This document shows positions 34,601 through 47,665 of a stretch of 64,000 nt of DNA, piece by piece (position 1 is the first letter of the stretch; each line of letters opens with the position of its first letter). Source of the DNA: Volutella citrinella (lineage: Eukaryota > Ascomycota > Sordariomycetes > Hypocreales > Nectriaceae); NCBI GenBank assembly GCA_034401135.1, contig JAWZSP010000004.1:1054001-1118000 (forward strand), read 5' to 3'. The notes under the pieces were generated by a model. The model was given only the letters and a program-made list of their open reading frames with translations. It ran no database searches and was not told the origin of the DNA. The position numbers were made by a program, and so were the translations under genes.

Positions 34601-36725
34601 TGCCGCCGACGAAAGCCGATGGCCTTCAGGGAGCCATTGTCAACTCTCGATATGGGCAGTTATGCACATATTTGCGGCCTGGCTGCGGAGCCGGTGACTT
34701 GCCTGCAGGGTGGAGTACCGTGGGCACACATCCCGCGCTTCTGGGTCTGGCAGCACACCCATCGAATGCTCTACTATGTGGTGATCAATGTGCATCGGTG
34801 CCTCATGAGCATGTACGGCCCGAGGATCTCCAGCATTGTGAAAGGGGAGTCCAGGGGTGGAACAGCCCGACCGTCTCCACCACGTTCAAGTGCGGAGTCT
34901 CCCATTGATGGCGCCCATTATTGATGAAGCCTCCAAGGCGAATCTGCTCGGATCAGCTTCCCATTTAGGCTCCTGGCAGGCCATCTTGCATTCGGCTAGT
35001 AGTGACCGCGCAGAAGCCAGCGGCACCATGTATCACTGTGGATCTTGAGGGACATTGTGCATATATTACGGGTTCCTGCTAAGACACTTCCGTTTCACGA
35101 CGCCTTACTTCCCTGGCTGGGCCTTTGCATAATGTTCGAATCTAACCACCTTTTCTCTCTACTCAGTTATATGATGCGAGGGTGGGGACATGGCAGTCCG
35201 TTTCCTCTCGCCGCCGATTCCTTTCTAAACGAGGAGGGGAAAATTAAAAATAAAATGACACCTTCTTACAAACTCTGTTTGTTGCTTCGTCCCCGCCTGG
35301 CTCCGCTGGCTCCTCTCCTTGTTACCCATCCATCCAGCCAATCCCTGGCTCCAGGTTGTTGGTAATTGGACCCCCAATATTCGTTCACTTGTCATGTCCC
35401 AAAGGCTGAAGCGCCCCCCGCCCCCCTCCCGAGGCACGTGAGGGAAGAGAAGCCCTATGTTGGGCCGGATGCCTTATTTTCGCAAAGAGCACGTCTTGTA
35501 GAGTCCACCCTTCCTCAGACGACGCCGCTTCGGTCACGTCGGCCTAGCGTGTGAGGTCCATCGTTCCCGGTTTTCCCTGCATGCTCGAGGTTGCATCAGA
35601 TCCTTGTTTCGCATTCTGGTGCCCACCATCGATGGGGAATTGGAAGGGGGGGAAACGACAGGAGCCCACTTTGCTGCAGTCCATTCATTTGACGGCACTG
35701 GAGAGCCTCACGGGCACTGGCCAAGGGCACACATCTTGCAGAGGCTGTCGTTCGGCTGGGCAGGATTGAAGCAGTTGTGCACGGCGTTGTGCTCGCAGAG
35801 TCCGTTGGCGAGGTCTACCAAGGGCCGGCCGGCGTGTTGTGTTGCTTTTGACCTTGCTGAAGTAGTCCCGGCATGGCAATAGGCGGCGCGGGTAGTCGTA
35901 CAGGAACAACAAGCCATTTTGTGTGCTCGAACAAGTTGAAAGCCTTGGATGAGCTGGTATCTCGCTCGTTGGGCGGGATGATTATCCACCAAGCACAGCT
36001 TCGCAATCGCTTGACTGACTGGGCGGAAAGGGGACCAGCTCTCGTCGGTTCATTCAAAGGAAGGGGCAGGGCAGAGTGTTTCCGCGCACCGAATGGCAGA
36101 GAATGGCGTAAGAATCAAAACCGGGCCTTTTGAAAAGAAAAATAGAAGAGAGGGGCGTCTTGATATCAGAAGGAAACGGTTCCTGGGGGAGGACACGGAG
36201 GAATCCTGTGGCCGCCGAGGGGTCGAGATGATATGTAGGGCTGAACTGAAAGAACGACTTGCAGCTGCATGGCGAGGTTGTTTGTTAGCGGGACAGTCGG
36301 CTTTTATGGCCTTGCTGGACGCGCTTCGGAGACCCTATTTGGGACGTTGGTTATGAAAGACGTCCAGGGTTTTTCGACTGGCCATCCATTGTCGTCATCG
36401 GACGACCGAGTTTTGACCCTCTCTCGGCCGGCGTTGCCAATGAGTGTGTTGCTTGGTGTGCGTACAGCAGCACTTGCTGCTCTGCTGCGGTCTGCATCGG
36501 ATTCCCGAAGCTCTGGGAGTCAGAAGTGCTGCGCCTCTGCCCAGGCACCGCGTGCCGTTGGCCAGTCGTCTGCCAGTCCCCAGCATATTGACCCGGGGCC
36601 ATGGGCCGAGTCTCAATTCAATGTCTCAGTGCTCGATGCTTTGGGGAACCACCAGCCGGACTTGGGTCGTCGCACAGGCAGGCATCACCGTATCAGTGAG
36701 CATGACGGACATCCAAGACGGGGGA

Positions 36726-36736
36726 GGGGGGGGGGG
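36726..36736 (+). repeat. G11 homopolymer run
   Basis: Eleven consecutive G within an 18-base nearly pure G segment. It lies in the gene-free region; no function is evident, though it could form a G-rich structure with neighbouring runs. Confidence 0.85.
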
Positions 36737-39700
36737 TGGGCTCGGCTCAGACAGGCCGTCTGCTGTGCATGGAAACACTGGACCAGTGTGCGCGTCGTCT
36801 GGTGTGTGCTTCATCATCATGATCAGAACGCGGCGCTCACCTGGGCAGCTCTTGGGCCACCCACCACACCATTGTGTTGTTTCTAGTTCGGTTCGCACAG
36901 CAGGTGCCGCGCACCTCCCCCCCCTCCTCCATCCATCCATTTATCTCTGGACGAGCAGCGGCGCGATTGCAATTGCCTGATTCACGAGCCTACTCTTTGC
37001 GCCTGGACTGCGCGCGATGGACCATGCGAGGCAATGGATCGATTTGGAGCCGGGCCGTTCAATCCGATAGCCCACAGGCGTAAAGACGGGCGCTGCCTGA
37101 GGGACAAATTTATCACACGGCTAGGGCGCTCGCCGACTGAGGCAGGTCTTCACAAGGGTGCAGCTAGAAACGGGCGTGCTGCAAGGCGGCGACGCACAAG
37201 ACCGCAAGTTGTCACCTTTCCCCGCAACATTGCTCGCCTCCAGGGCACCACTCTGGCAGACCCCCTAATTGCGTCAAACCACTGCGTACCGTAACCCAAC
37301 ATGGAACGAGAAACTGAGATCTGACGACTCCTCTGCGTACGCCCAGTTGCCCAACTGCTTGATTGGAGGGTCCGGTTAGCCGCCGGAGCTTGCACGAGCC
37401 GGCCTTGACGTTGCCTCGCCCTAAGTGAAGGCGGGGCCGGCGAATCGATTGTTTGGGAAATCTACTGCTTAGTCGGCTTACAGTGTCGTCGCATCATCCC
37501 TGATGATGCTTGCTGAGCTCGGCCGGGCCTCGTGGAGTCGTGTGTGGAGTCGTGCCAGGTCAATCCGATGATGCTGCCGGCGTGTGGGAGGGCCGGACGG
37601 ACATAGAACAGCCGGGGCAGCCGGGCACGGCCGGGGCCACCGTTATCTCATTCCCATCCAGGCCGCCCTCACGAACGTGCAGAGGGCCAGGGCCGCTAAT
37701 TAGATCGAGACTTTGCTTGCTTGCGGCTGAGGGCGCACCACCCCTGCTCTTTTGTGTTACACTCAGCACTGGACACGAGCGCCTGGTCGACTGGTGTGCC
37801 GATAGGGATGGTGGAGGGTAGCGGCGAGATGATGATGCCTGCGATGCGCCTGCTGTAGGTCACCACTCTGCTGACGGTTCTCGCATCTCATGCAGCCAGG
37901 TGAAGGCGCATAAGATCAGAGCAAGCTGACCTCGTTGCCGCCGGCAGTCTGTGCATGCAGTGTGTGTGAGGACAAGTCGGAGACGGGATCCGCGTGCATG
38001 GCTTGGCGTCTTGACTAAAGCCTGCTGGGTCAGTGTGAGCGAGTAATATATCAAAGTAATTATTGACAATCGCCTTTCCCTTCTGCCACGCTTCGCCTCC
38101 GGGGAAACAATCCCACCACCAACTCGTCCGAAACATGCATACGTACCGCAGTCCGTCGGCACCCACGAATCCACGATGCCGCTGGCCGAGCCCTAAGTTT
38201 GTCTGCTGCCTAGTGGCTTGGCCACTGGTGGTATGCTGATTGTTTATTATACTATTCCTTCCCTCCTTGCCACGGATGCCCCGCCATTTGCACTACGACG
38301 CAATCTAGCAGCCGTTACATGGTCTTGGTGCCGGCGTCGAGGGCGCTACCGCTTCCTTCCGGTTTCCGAACCTTGACAGATGAACGACGTAGTTGCCAAA
38401 AATTCGCTTCTCCAACAAGCCACGCGCAAAAGAGGCCCGGGCCGCATGCTCGGCAAAGCCCCGCGGCTTCTTGAATCTAGGGCTAAGCCTGGTGCGGCGG
38501 GATCAGCCCCTCTTAGCGCTTGGAATCCTGGCCTGAGGCGAAGCGCCCAAATGCAGAAGAACGTCCATGATGAGAATGGTGTTGCCGAGCATCGCGTGAC
38601 GGGTCAACACCAGCCATGGAACTTGGTTTATCCTGACAAATGAACCTCTCACCTGTGGCCTGCATGCTGTGGCAAGGCCAAACGGCCCCAACGATGCTCG
38701 ACTTCTTTGCAGCGTCAACTGGCGCGTGGGGTTGTTCACTCTCCGTCAACCATCGTTTGGGAAATGGAGACTCCATAGCATCCCGCGCAATTATGTCCCG
38801 TCCTTTTAGCTGGCCACACCCAAGGTGCGTGGGATCATTCTTGGAGGTGGGGCATCAACACCAGGTTCCGTTGGCCTTGACATGAGGATACAAATCCACT
38901 TCCCCCTGCTTGCATGGATCCTACTCGCGTGGAGGTCTCCCGCGCGGAAGCGTTCCATCTGGTTCGATATCGTTTACTGCTGCATAGAAGGGGAGCCTGC
39001 AGTCCAACCAGCGTCAGGACTCAGCCATGTCATTGATTCGGCGGGGAAAGGAACGGGTATTCGATCACGAATCCGGCACCGAGGGCCACTCTGGTGACAA
39101 ATCTCCGCAACATGGAGGTGTGCGAGAATACCAAGTTGCAATCGGGGTGGTTCAAAGCCCAAGCACGCATCCGTGGCATGCTGTCGACGCCAGGGGCGGC
39201 CAAGAGGCCCAAGACACGACTGGTCTATTATGCCATCTCGGGCCATGGTCTTTGAATGCATCGCTATCTTGCCGCAAGTTTCTGATGAAGTAGTCACGAG
39301 GGAACTCTAGGTCCAACCAAAAACTGGATCCCACACAACCATCTCGCGAGTCCGCAGCAGTGCGTCCGGAACTCCGAGTCAAACGAGGACTGTGGATCAT
39401 TCTTGGCGCGTGGGTTTCAACCGAGGAAAACCATTTGCGAGTGAGGGCAACAGAGTCCGAAAGAACTTGCATATGAGAGGGGATCCAGGCCGGGAGGTTG
39501 CTGTCGGGATTGTGGTAATGGCAAAGTTTGAAACTGGTTCTCAGAATCTAGCTGGAGCTCGGGTACTGAGAAAGCGCAGTTTTGCAATACTGCTTGATTG
39601 ATTTTCAACTGCAATGAAGCTGTGCGATGGTACACATAGAAGACCTGTTGACTCCATCGAGAGAGCTGGTAGTCGAATAAAGCTGTTATTCAACGCAAGG

Positions 39701-42700
39701 GTTTGAAAGTCCTTAGATTTCGGTTCAATTCAGGTTTCATTTCGATGTAAACGGACAATCTGTCGCGGGCGTCAAACTTGAAGGGTTTTTGTTATCCTCG
39801 GGTTTGATTGTTGAGTAGGTTCTTAAATCTTTCACGGGGGTACTCCGGTACTGATGCGACCCAAATAATGGGGGGCGTGGCACAAGTTGGGGTGCTCTGC
39901 TATTCTATTCGAACCCAAATTCCGGATAGTGGACAGTTCTAGATAATTGACGGCTACGGCGGATAATCATAGGATCGGAAGGAGACGAGTCTCTTAAAGT
40001 CACGCCTCAGGCGAGGTTGTAATCGGTCGTGATGGCAAAGGGGTAGAAGAAGGTGCCTGTTTACAACATCGAGACTGCAAGGTCGGTCAGGGGGGACTAC
40101 CATGGATCATCAGTATGTCAATAGGCAAGGAGATTGCCCGACTGCGAGCTTCCACGGCCGGCATGAATGGCATGCATCTCATAGGTTCGAGACTTGCTAG
40201 ATGCTGTGGCGCGCTCCGCTGACCTGGGCGAAGTTTGGATCAGGTCAAAGCATGACAGGGCATCTGCTCAACCTTCCGAAGGTAATCGTCTTAATTTTCT
40301 GCCGATGACTTGACGTGGCTGGTTCTTTGTTTAGGTGACTGGGAGCGGTTGGCATCTGGCAAGTGGGAATCCGGCAAACTTGAATCCAACGACGGTGATG
40401 GGCAATGGCGATACGACGGCGCTGGCAACCTTCTGATGCTGGCACGGGCGAGTTGAGGTCCAGAGATAGGCGAATTTTGGAGCAGAATAGAGGGCATGAA
40501 TTGGTGGAGTAGGGGAACGCATCGGGTTTTATCTTTGATGGCCGGAACAAAAATGACCTGGATGTGATTAATTAAAGAGTAAGAAACGGGTCTCTGGTCG
40601 TGCTGGTCGGACAATGCAGGCAGTGCGCTTTGGGAGTCCACGCTCCTTCCTCCATCTTGGTACGGCACTGTAGGTAGTCAGTTGCAAGGCAGGTGATGGA
40701 ACTAACGGGAGGTCCGTGCCTGCGCCAACAGTTTGCCACACGGGATATTCCAGGACTACGGTATGGAGCGCAGAGCCACTAATCAGAATGACTAGACCTG
40801 CCAAGAGCATCAACTCGCCCGCTCGCCTCACTGACCAGCAGCATCGAGTTGTCAGTAAAGTTCCGCGCTTGTTGCATTTCGCTCTAGACCTGCCACTAGG
40901 AGGTGGAGGCCCGGGGCTGACGGCGACCGCCAACTGTGGGCTGTCCTGGGTGTCGGGCCTAAAGAGGGGCGCACATCATCACACTCGAGGTGAAGCATGG
41001 AATTCAGGCATTGTGTTCGCTGTCGTGGCCGCGCAACTGACCCCCAGGCTGCCTATAGCACCGCGGTGGACTTGGGCCATCCGCAGTCGCTAGGAGCTGG
41101 CCCAGAACCGGGCACAGAGAGCGAACTTCGCAACAGATGCAAGGGAAGGATCCTAAGACTACCATCAAGTGGCCGTGAACCAGCCCCTGAGCGCTTGCCG
41201 CGCTTTTCTCGCCACCAGAGCCATGTTTCGACTCAACCACTGCAAGAAAGGTAGGATCGACCCTCTCCCCTGCTCGCTGACTTTTACCAGAGTATCTCGT
41301 GCTTCTCTCAGGGGAGGTTGCTTCTCGAGCTGGCTGATGCACAATCTCACCCCTCCTAGTCGGGAGCCAACGCCTTCACCAAACTCAGTCCAATTATGAG
41401 ACCCCAATCATCAACCGCTGTTGCCAGCCCTCGTCCCTGTCGTCAGAACCCATGCCAGCCCTCCTCCCTAGGGAGTTAGCGGTCCAGCTCGCTGGTCGCT
41501 AGGTGCAGCAGTAAACCAGAAGCTCGAGGTCAACCCACACCACTAGGCGTTTAGCGCCCTGCCGCTCAGGTGCAATCCCATGCTTCTTCGCATCCAAGGT
41601 GGATGTTCCCGCGAATGATCTGCCATTATCTCCGTCGGTACTGCATGGGTGGACACGGCCGTATTCTACAAGCCCGCAACTGGACAGAAGCAAGGCCGCT
41701 CAAACCCGGACATTATACGCTCGATCGAATCATACAAACACCAAGACACCCGTGTGCTACAACTGCGTTATGGACATCGAGGATTTGTGTGGCTAAAGAC
41801 TTTAGATGACCCGAGAACCTGCAGAAAAGCGCAATGCACTGGTGCGCCAATGAGACCAAACCCCGTAGTGAAGGTTGCTGTGTCGCGCCACTACCTAGTC
41901 CATGGGCAGCCCAGGGGATGCCCAAGGCTCAGCCGATGCCGACTCAGACGAAGCGATACGCCATGACGCTCCATATTTCTTGCGAAAAGACCGACGGAGC
42001 GAATCTAATCCCTGCTCCAAAGCTAACGATGGCGAGGACTAGGCACTTTAGTGTGAGAATCGGTGGGTCATTCGACTTGGAATCTAAACGGCTTTGCAAG
42101 CCGGTAATAACAACATCCTCGCAGTGGTACTCCTGGTGGCCGGATTGGGCTATTTTCCCGCCGACATTGTTGTTCGTGGGCCATGGCGGTGCCAGGAACA
42201 CTCATCCAACTGCCCCGCTCAACGGTCTGGACCGAGTTGAATGCTTGCGTTGGTGGTGCTTCATGCAAGATCCTGACAAGGAAGAGAGTCCTTCGGGCTT
42301 TCAGGCTCGGGAAGCTGATCTCCCAGCAAGCGCTAATGATAGCCACAGCTGGGATTTTGCTCACTTCGTGGTAATTATTTCCCTTTGCAGTCAGTGTTCC
42401 TTTTGTCTTCCTGGCTGGGGTTCCTTCTTCCGAGGGTTGCTTCCAAGTAATGCATGCGCGTGGTTTACTCTCCTGCATGGATTTATCTTCACTGGATGAA
42501 GTTTGAAAGATATCCATGGCACTCCGTTATCCCACAGATGTCTATCACGGCACATCACATGGAATCTGTCCAAGCTGAGGGATGATTCTCAGCACAACGT
42601 ACTCATTTGATGTCTCCCCAAGACGACACTACAAATTGAGCCATGGCCGTGTCTAAAAATAAAAACGGTGTGCCCCATCATGGCCACACGTGGCGACATG

Positions 42701-45086
42701 GATTCCCATGGCCGTGGCGTTGGTCAATTCTCTTTGAAGCTCTTGGATGTGCTGGTTGTAATTCTGTGGCAGGTTTCGAGTCGTATGTTGAGGCCCCCAT
42801 TTCCTTGTTGCTAATTCCCTTTCGATCGGCATGCATGCCAAAACACGGCTACTCGCAGAAATCTTGGTTCAAGACCTATTAACCTAAATATGTTGCAGAT
42901 GCATACCAGCAATTTGAATGCATCAAAATTCAAACGAATAGCTCCCCTCTGCGGGATTGGACACTGAGTCCGAACGGATGGATTCATCTTTTTCGTGTCT
43001 TAGATTAAAATAGATACACACTGACTTTTCAGAGATTTCCACTGGCCTGTTACCACTGCAGAAAGTTGAGTATTTGCTGGGCCTCGTACAATCTTCAAGC
43101 CAGGCCCTGAAACGGATGGACCGGTGAAGATCAGCTTGGGCAAACATACATGCAGCATGGCAGACCTAGCTTCTGGGTGTGGCCCCAAAGGGTTGAGTGA
43201 GGCCTCTGCAAGAGTGTAAGAAGCGGGATACGCCCCAATATTAGATGGGTATGAACAATCAAGCCCGGCCCTGGGCATTTGCAAAAGAACACCGAAGCCC
43301 AAGCAGGTTGGTTAAGAGGCAGTGGTTCCTTGGCATTGAGGCCGTCCTTGCGGGTCCACTACTCGGTTGGTCTTACCTATTATGGTAAGTGTTAGGACCA
43401 CCTGGTTGATGGGATGGCCAGATGAAAGACGATGATCTTGACAAAAGGCAAGACGCACACCCTCTTAGTAGTCTTAAAGGTTCCTTGCAGGGCACCATTT
43501 TAAGAGGAAGCAGGCCACCAACGCGGGGTGATGACCAGGATTGACGAGCCTGTACTCCCTGGAGGCGTGGCCAGGTGGGCATGAAGAGTGCAGGATGACT
43601 GAGATGCACACGCGACAAATAACTCGGGTGCAATGTCGGTCTATTGTAAGCAGGCTTGAGCCCGGGTTTCTTGGCCGCCCGCCTTTACAAGTCAAGCTGT
43701 GGAGCAGGCGGGTTTGTTTCTTGGGCAGCAACCATCTGCCCACGAGGTAGCGAGACCTTCCCGGAGAATGGGCTCGGAGTTCGGAATCATCGCCGACAAA
43801 TTAACTATAGACTCTGACTGCATGGTCCTGGCGGCCGCCAACCGCACCGAACGTCGAACCATGATCCTGATCGTCTTACATAGTACACAGTAGCTCTCGG
43901 CCGACGGTTGAGATGTCCGTCGGGTCCGGCGGCTGAAATCGTCGACAACCGGGTATGCAGAAGGGACTGAGACACACCAGTAGTCTGGCGCCGTATAGAG
44001 TTTTGCGGATCGCCCCGAGTCATTGCCGGGTGCTTCAAAACGGCTATTCATCATGTGGCCTGTGGGGACTGATTCTATTGCTGCTGCTGGTGCTAGCACT
44101 TGCAGGCGGGTTCTGCTCGTTTTTCTTTGAGGCTGCAACGGTTCCCCCTGCTAGCACGGAGTCCGCGGCTGCAAGCACGAAGTGTATTTTTCGGGCCTCA
44201 AACGGGACATGCCTGTTGACACGGATGCCTTTCTTGCATTGCATGGTTGGAGCATGTCGAGTCGTTGACCCATGGAATCCACTGACCAGCCACACTTTCA
44301 CGGGCGAGGTGGTGAACGGCCTGGGTCTTGAAAACCTCCCAGAACTTTTGATCACGGAGTAATACTCGTATAGGTAAACAAGCTTCAAGGAACTTTCGAA
44401 AATTGGGACCCAACGAGTTGGCTCGCCGTTGAAACGAGGGCCACGTATCCGCTGAGGGAGATTGCGGAGACCAGGAATTCTGCCGGGGGGGCAAGGACTC
44501 AGGAGTGGGCTTAGCGTCCATCACTGAGTCTGGACCACGGATGGAGGCATTGTGGACAGGAGAGGAAAAGAATTAATCCAAAAAATATGCTCCAGGAACC
44601 CCCACATGCTGCAATACAAATAACAGCGGGCTGTCCATGTCGCCGACTGAAGCTGCCGACCGAGGGTGGATGAACGGCAACATGGCCGGCGGCGGCACGT
44701 GCAGATGACAGGGCCGAGGGGTTTGTACTCTTGTTCACTGCTGGCTGCTTCAGGTTGTCCCGACGTCCCACACAACGCCGCAAATGTACGCCTCCGTACT
44801 ACCAAGCGAAAGGGCGAAGCTGGTGGCTGTCCGTTGTGGGGGGCCTGGCTTGCATCGAGAGAGGCGGGTGGTGGGCAAAAAAGGGGGAAGGGGGCTAGAG
44901 AAGTCGAAAACGCTTGGCCGTTGTGGGAGACGCGGTACGGATTATTGCAAGGCGTTGATTACCAGCAATTGCAAGCAGTTGGTTCGCTTGCTTCGAATTG
45001 TGAGAGCAACCAGAAGACGGGAAAGCACGGGCATGGACATGAGGGAGAGTGCATGAGCCAAGCGGAGGTGCGTCGCAAACGCAGGG

Positions 45087-45103
45087 AAAAAAAAAAAAAA
45101 AAA
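45087..45103 (+). repeat. A17 homopolymer run
   Basis: Seventeen consecutive A flanked by GC-rich sequence about 720 bp upstream of the methyltransferase start. It may be a nucleosome-excluding promoter tract or the remnant of a poly(A) tail. Confidence 0.85.
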
Positions 45104-45820
45104 CACCGGTTGATTTGCTCCATTGCGACGTGGATTCTTGCCCACCGGTTACATCTGGCGACACAATCGCGGCGTGGCATGGTCGGCAAGCTGCCCATCC
45201 CCGAAAGCGCCGTCAAATTGTCCGAGAAATCCGGACTCGTCCAGGCCCGGATATCCAGCCACTCCAACGATAAGCTCAACTCATTTAAATCGGCAGTGAC
45301 CCGCCCCAGCCCCTCGGGACGCCGACGCGTGCGAGAGTGCGCGGCTCCAAGGCCCCAGGGGTAGCCAACACGAGTTATCGTGGTCAAGCCCCCTAGATCA
45401 CAGACCCCTGGGCTCACTGAGCAACGGGCAGCCATTATTGGGCGAAAGAGAGCTCGCGGGCCAGGCACATCTGCGAGATGGCTGCGAGTGCCGGCAGAGC
45501 TCCCCGCCACAACGGGCTTCAAATCCAGGGGCATTGCCCTCTCCCTAAGCCTCTGGTGCCCTCCTATCCCTCGCCGCGGTCCGGGGCTTGAGATTCCTAG
45601 CCTCCCTATTGGTCCGCTGCCGGAGCTACCCTCTGCCGGACCCTTTTTTTTCACCGCCCCTCGCCCGGCTGTGGGCCAGAGCTCCCCCTGCCCCTTCCCT
45701 GGATGGCTGGCAGAGAGCAAAAGGTGTCCTTCGAGTCTCCTCAAAATCGTTGAGACGACTTGACTCTCTGCTTCTTCCTCCTCTCACCAAGACCAATTGG
45801 TGCCTGGAACCGTCGTCATC

Positions 45821-47665
45821 ATGTCCAAGCCAAACGATTGCGACTTCGAGTTCATCAAGACGCCTGCTTTCAAGCAGCCCGACTTTGAAAAGTCGGAGAA
45901 CTATGGCGTCCCGACCACCACGGTAAGCGCACAATCGATCCTGAGCCTGCCAGGGGGCGGCATCCAGATGTGCCTCTGCCCGAGCGCGCACGGCGTGCAG
46001 TAGCCTCTAATGGGGTCAATTGCTGCACTCGTGCGCCTGGGCGTCCCGGCACGCACTCAATTGATGAAAGATCAGTGCTAATCGTGCTCCTTTGTCCAGC
46101 GTCCTGCCATCCACAATGCCCCTCTTCCGGCCGATGGCCCTGGCGCCGACTCCTTCAACAACTATGCCCTGATCTCCGTTCTCACTCTGGTCCCCTGGTA
46201 CATGAGCTGGAAGGTTGGCGGTGGCTTCAAGACCACCCTCTTCTTCGGCATCGTCATCGACCTGCCCCTGCTCGCCGTCTGGTGGTTGGTTATTTCTTCC
46301 ATCAGCCCCCGCAAGAATGACAAGGCCCGCTTCCCCGGCCGCGGTGTTGAGCACTACCTCGAGTTCAAGAAGGAGTCCGACCGCCTCAAGTACCGTGGCA
46401 ACAACAAGATCCCCATGGAGACGTTCCACGAGATGTACTTTGACGGCGAGGTTGACTTCAAGGGCGACTGCCTTGAGGCCATGGAGTACCGCCACGACTG
46501 GGCCAGCTTCCGCTTCACCATTGGTCTCATCAAGTTCTTCCTCTTTGGCATGATTCCCGAGGTCATTATGCACACTCGTTCTCAGGGTATGCTGGTCCCC
46601 CCTATTTGTGTTACCCCGTGTTCTCTCGACTAATTTCTCGCAGACGAGGAGCAGGTCCGTGACCACTACGACCGTGGTGATGACTTCTACGGCTGGTTCC
46701 TTGGACCTCGCATGATCTACACCTCTGGTATCATCGGCGACATCGACCGTGAGGAGACCCTCGAGGAGCTCCAGGACAACAAGCTCGGCGTTGTCTGCGA
46801 GAAGATTGGCCTTGAGAAGGGCGACACCATGCTCGACATTGGCTGCGGCTGGGGTACCCTCGCCCGCTTCGCCAGTGAGAACTACGGCGCAAAGGTCACC
46901 GGTGTTACTCTTGGCCGCAACCAGACCGCATGGGGCAACAGCGCCATGCGCAAGGTTGGTATCCCCGAGGAGCAGAGCAAGATTGTGTGCGCCGATTACC
47001 GCGACATCCCCGTCCCCCCTGGTGGCTACAAGAAGATTACCAGCCTCGAGATGTCTGAGCATGTCGGTATCCGTCACTTCTCTTCTTTCCTGAACCAGAT
47101 CTACAACATGCTCGACGACGATGGTGTTTTCTTCCTCCAGTACGCTGGTCTCCGCAAGCCCTGGCAGTACGAGGATTTCCACTGGGGTCTGTTCATGAAC
47201 AAGTACATCTTCCCTGGTGCTGATGCCTCCACTCCCCTTGGCTGGACCATCAATCAGCTCGAGGCCGCCGGTTTTGAGATCAAGCAGATTGACACTATTG
47301 GTGTTCACTACTCTGCCACCCTCTGGCGATGGTACCGTAACTGGATGGGCAACCGCGACAAGGTTGAGGCCAAGTACGGCAAGCGCTGGTTCCGCGTAAG
47401 TGAATTTGGTTGAGTTTTTGCAGACGGAAACTGACGAGAAGATGCACAGATTTGGGAATACTTCTTGGCCTACTCCACCATTGTCTCCCGCCAGGGCAGT
47501 GCCACTTGCTTCCAGATCACCCTTGTTAAGAACCTTAACTCGACTCACCGAATCGAGGGCGTCAACACCCAGTTCGCCATCTCTGGCGCTCTTGACAACT
47601 GCCGTGCTGACCTGGCCGCCTGGGGTGCTAAGAACAACGTGAGCAAGCCCGAGCAGCTCCTGTAA
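45821..47665 (+). CDS. Sphingolipid C9-methyltransferase
   Basis: This fungal enzyme methylates C9 of the delta-8-unsaturated sphingoid base of ceramide, using S-adenosylmethionine, to make fungal-type glucosylceramide at the ER. Exons are 45821-45922, 46100-46586, 46644-47395 and 47450-47665, giving 518 residues. It starts MSKPNDCDFEFIKTPAFKQP. Two membrane helices lie at about 54-72 and 80-100. The cyclopropane-fatty-acid-synthase-like catalytic domain starts near DEEQVRDHYDRGDDFYGWFL; the SAM-binding loop is MLDIGCGWGTLA at about 259-270, followed by SLEMSEHVGIRHF and YSATLWRWYRNWM. The first intron (177 bp) is the longest coding intron in the window. Introns 2 and 3 are 57 and 54 bp. Highly biased codons suggest strong expression. 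The gene stands next to the gene-free block. Confidence 0.95.

Larger units (their letters stand above)
31626..45820. other. 14.2 kb region with no supportable gene
   Basis: Between the GPI-protein stop and the sphingolipid methyltransferase start I see many short open frames on both strands but none with a domain, signal, biased codon use or joinable conserved exons. No transposase, reverse transcriptase, integrase, tRNA or 5S rRNA is recognisable, and no long terminal repeats are apparent. The sequence is not strongly A/T-rich, so it is not an obvious fully RIP-degraded transposon, though 39.6-40.3 kb is less GC-rich. Small landmarks are a G11 run at 36726-36736 and an A17 run at 45087-45103. 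The first 400 bp is 3' UTR of the GPI gene and the last several hundred bp, pyrimidine-rich, is promoter of the next gene. Confidence 0.6.

Noticed and set aside
36269..36886. 205-codon open frame in the gene-free block
   Set aside because: Composition looks random, several other frames overlap it with equal length, and it spans the G11 run.
41834..42499. 221-codon open frame in the gene-free block
   Set aside because: It is rich in Trp, Cys and His without pattern, and there is no signal, domain or splice support.
43955..44362. 135-codon frame with one hydrophobic segment
   Set aside because: The hydrophobic run comes from a CTG/GCT triplet stretch. Flanks are not protein-like and a minus-strand frame overlaps it.
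44666..45364. 232-codon frame upstream of the methyltransferase gene
   Set aside because: It depends on reading the A17 run as poly-Lys; the rest has no recognisable family.
46016..47548. 510-codon open frame on the minus strand
   Set aside because: It lies antisense across the strongly conserved sphingolipid C9-methyltransferase exons. Its Val/Leu/Glu composition is what highly biased C-ending codons produce on the opposite strand.
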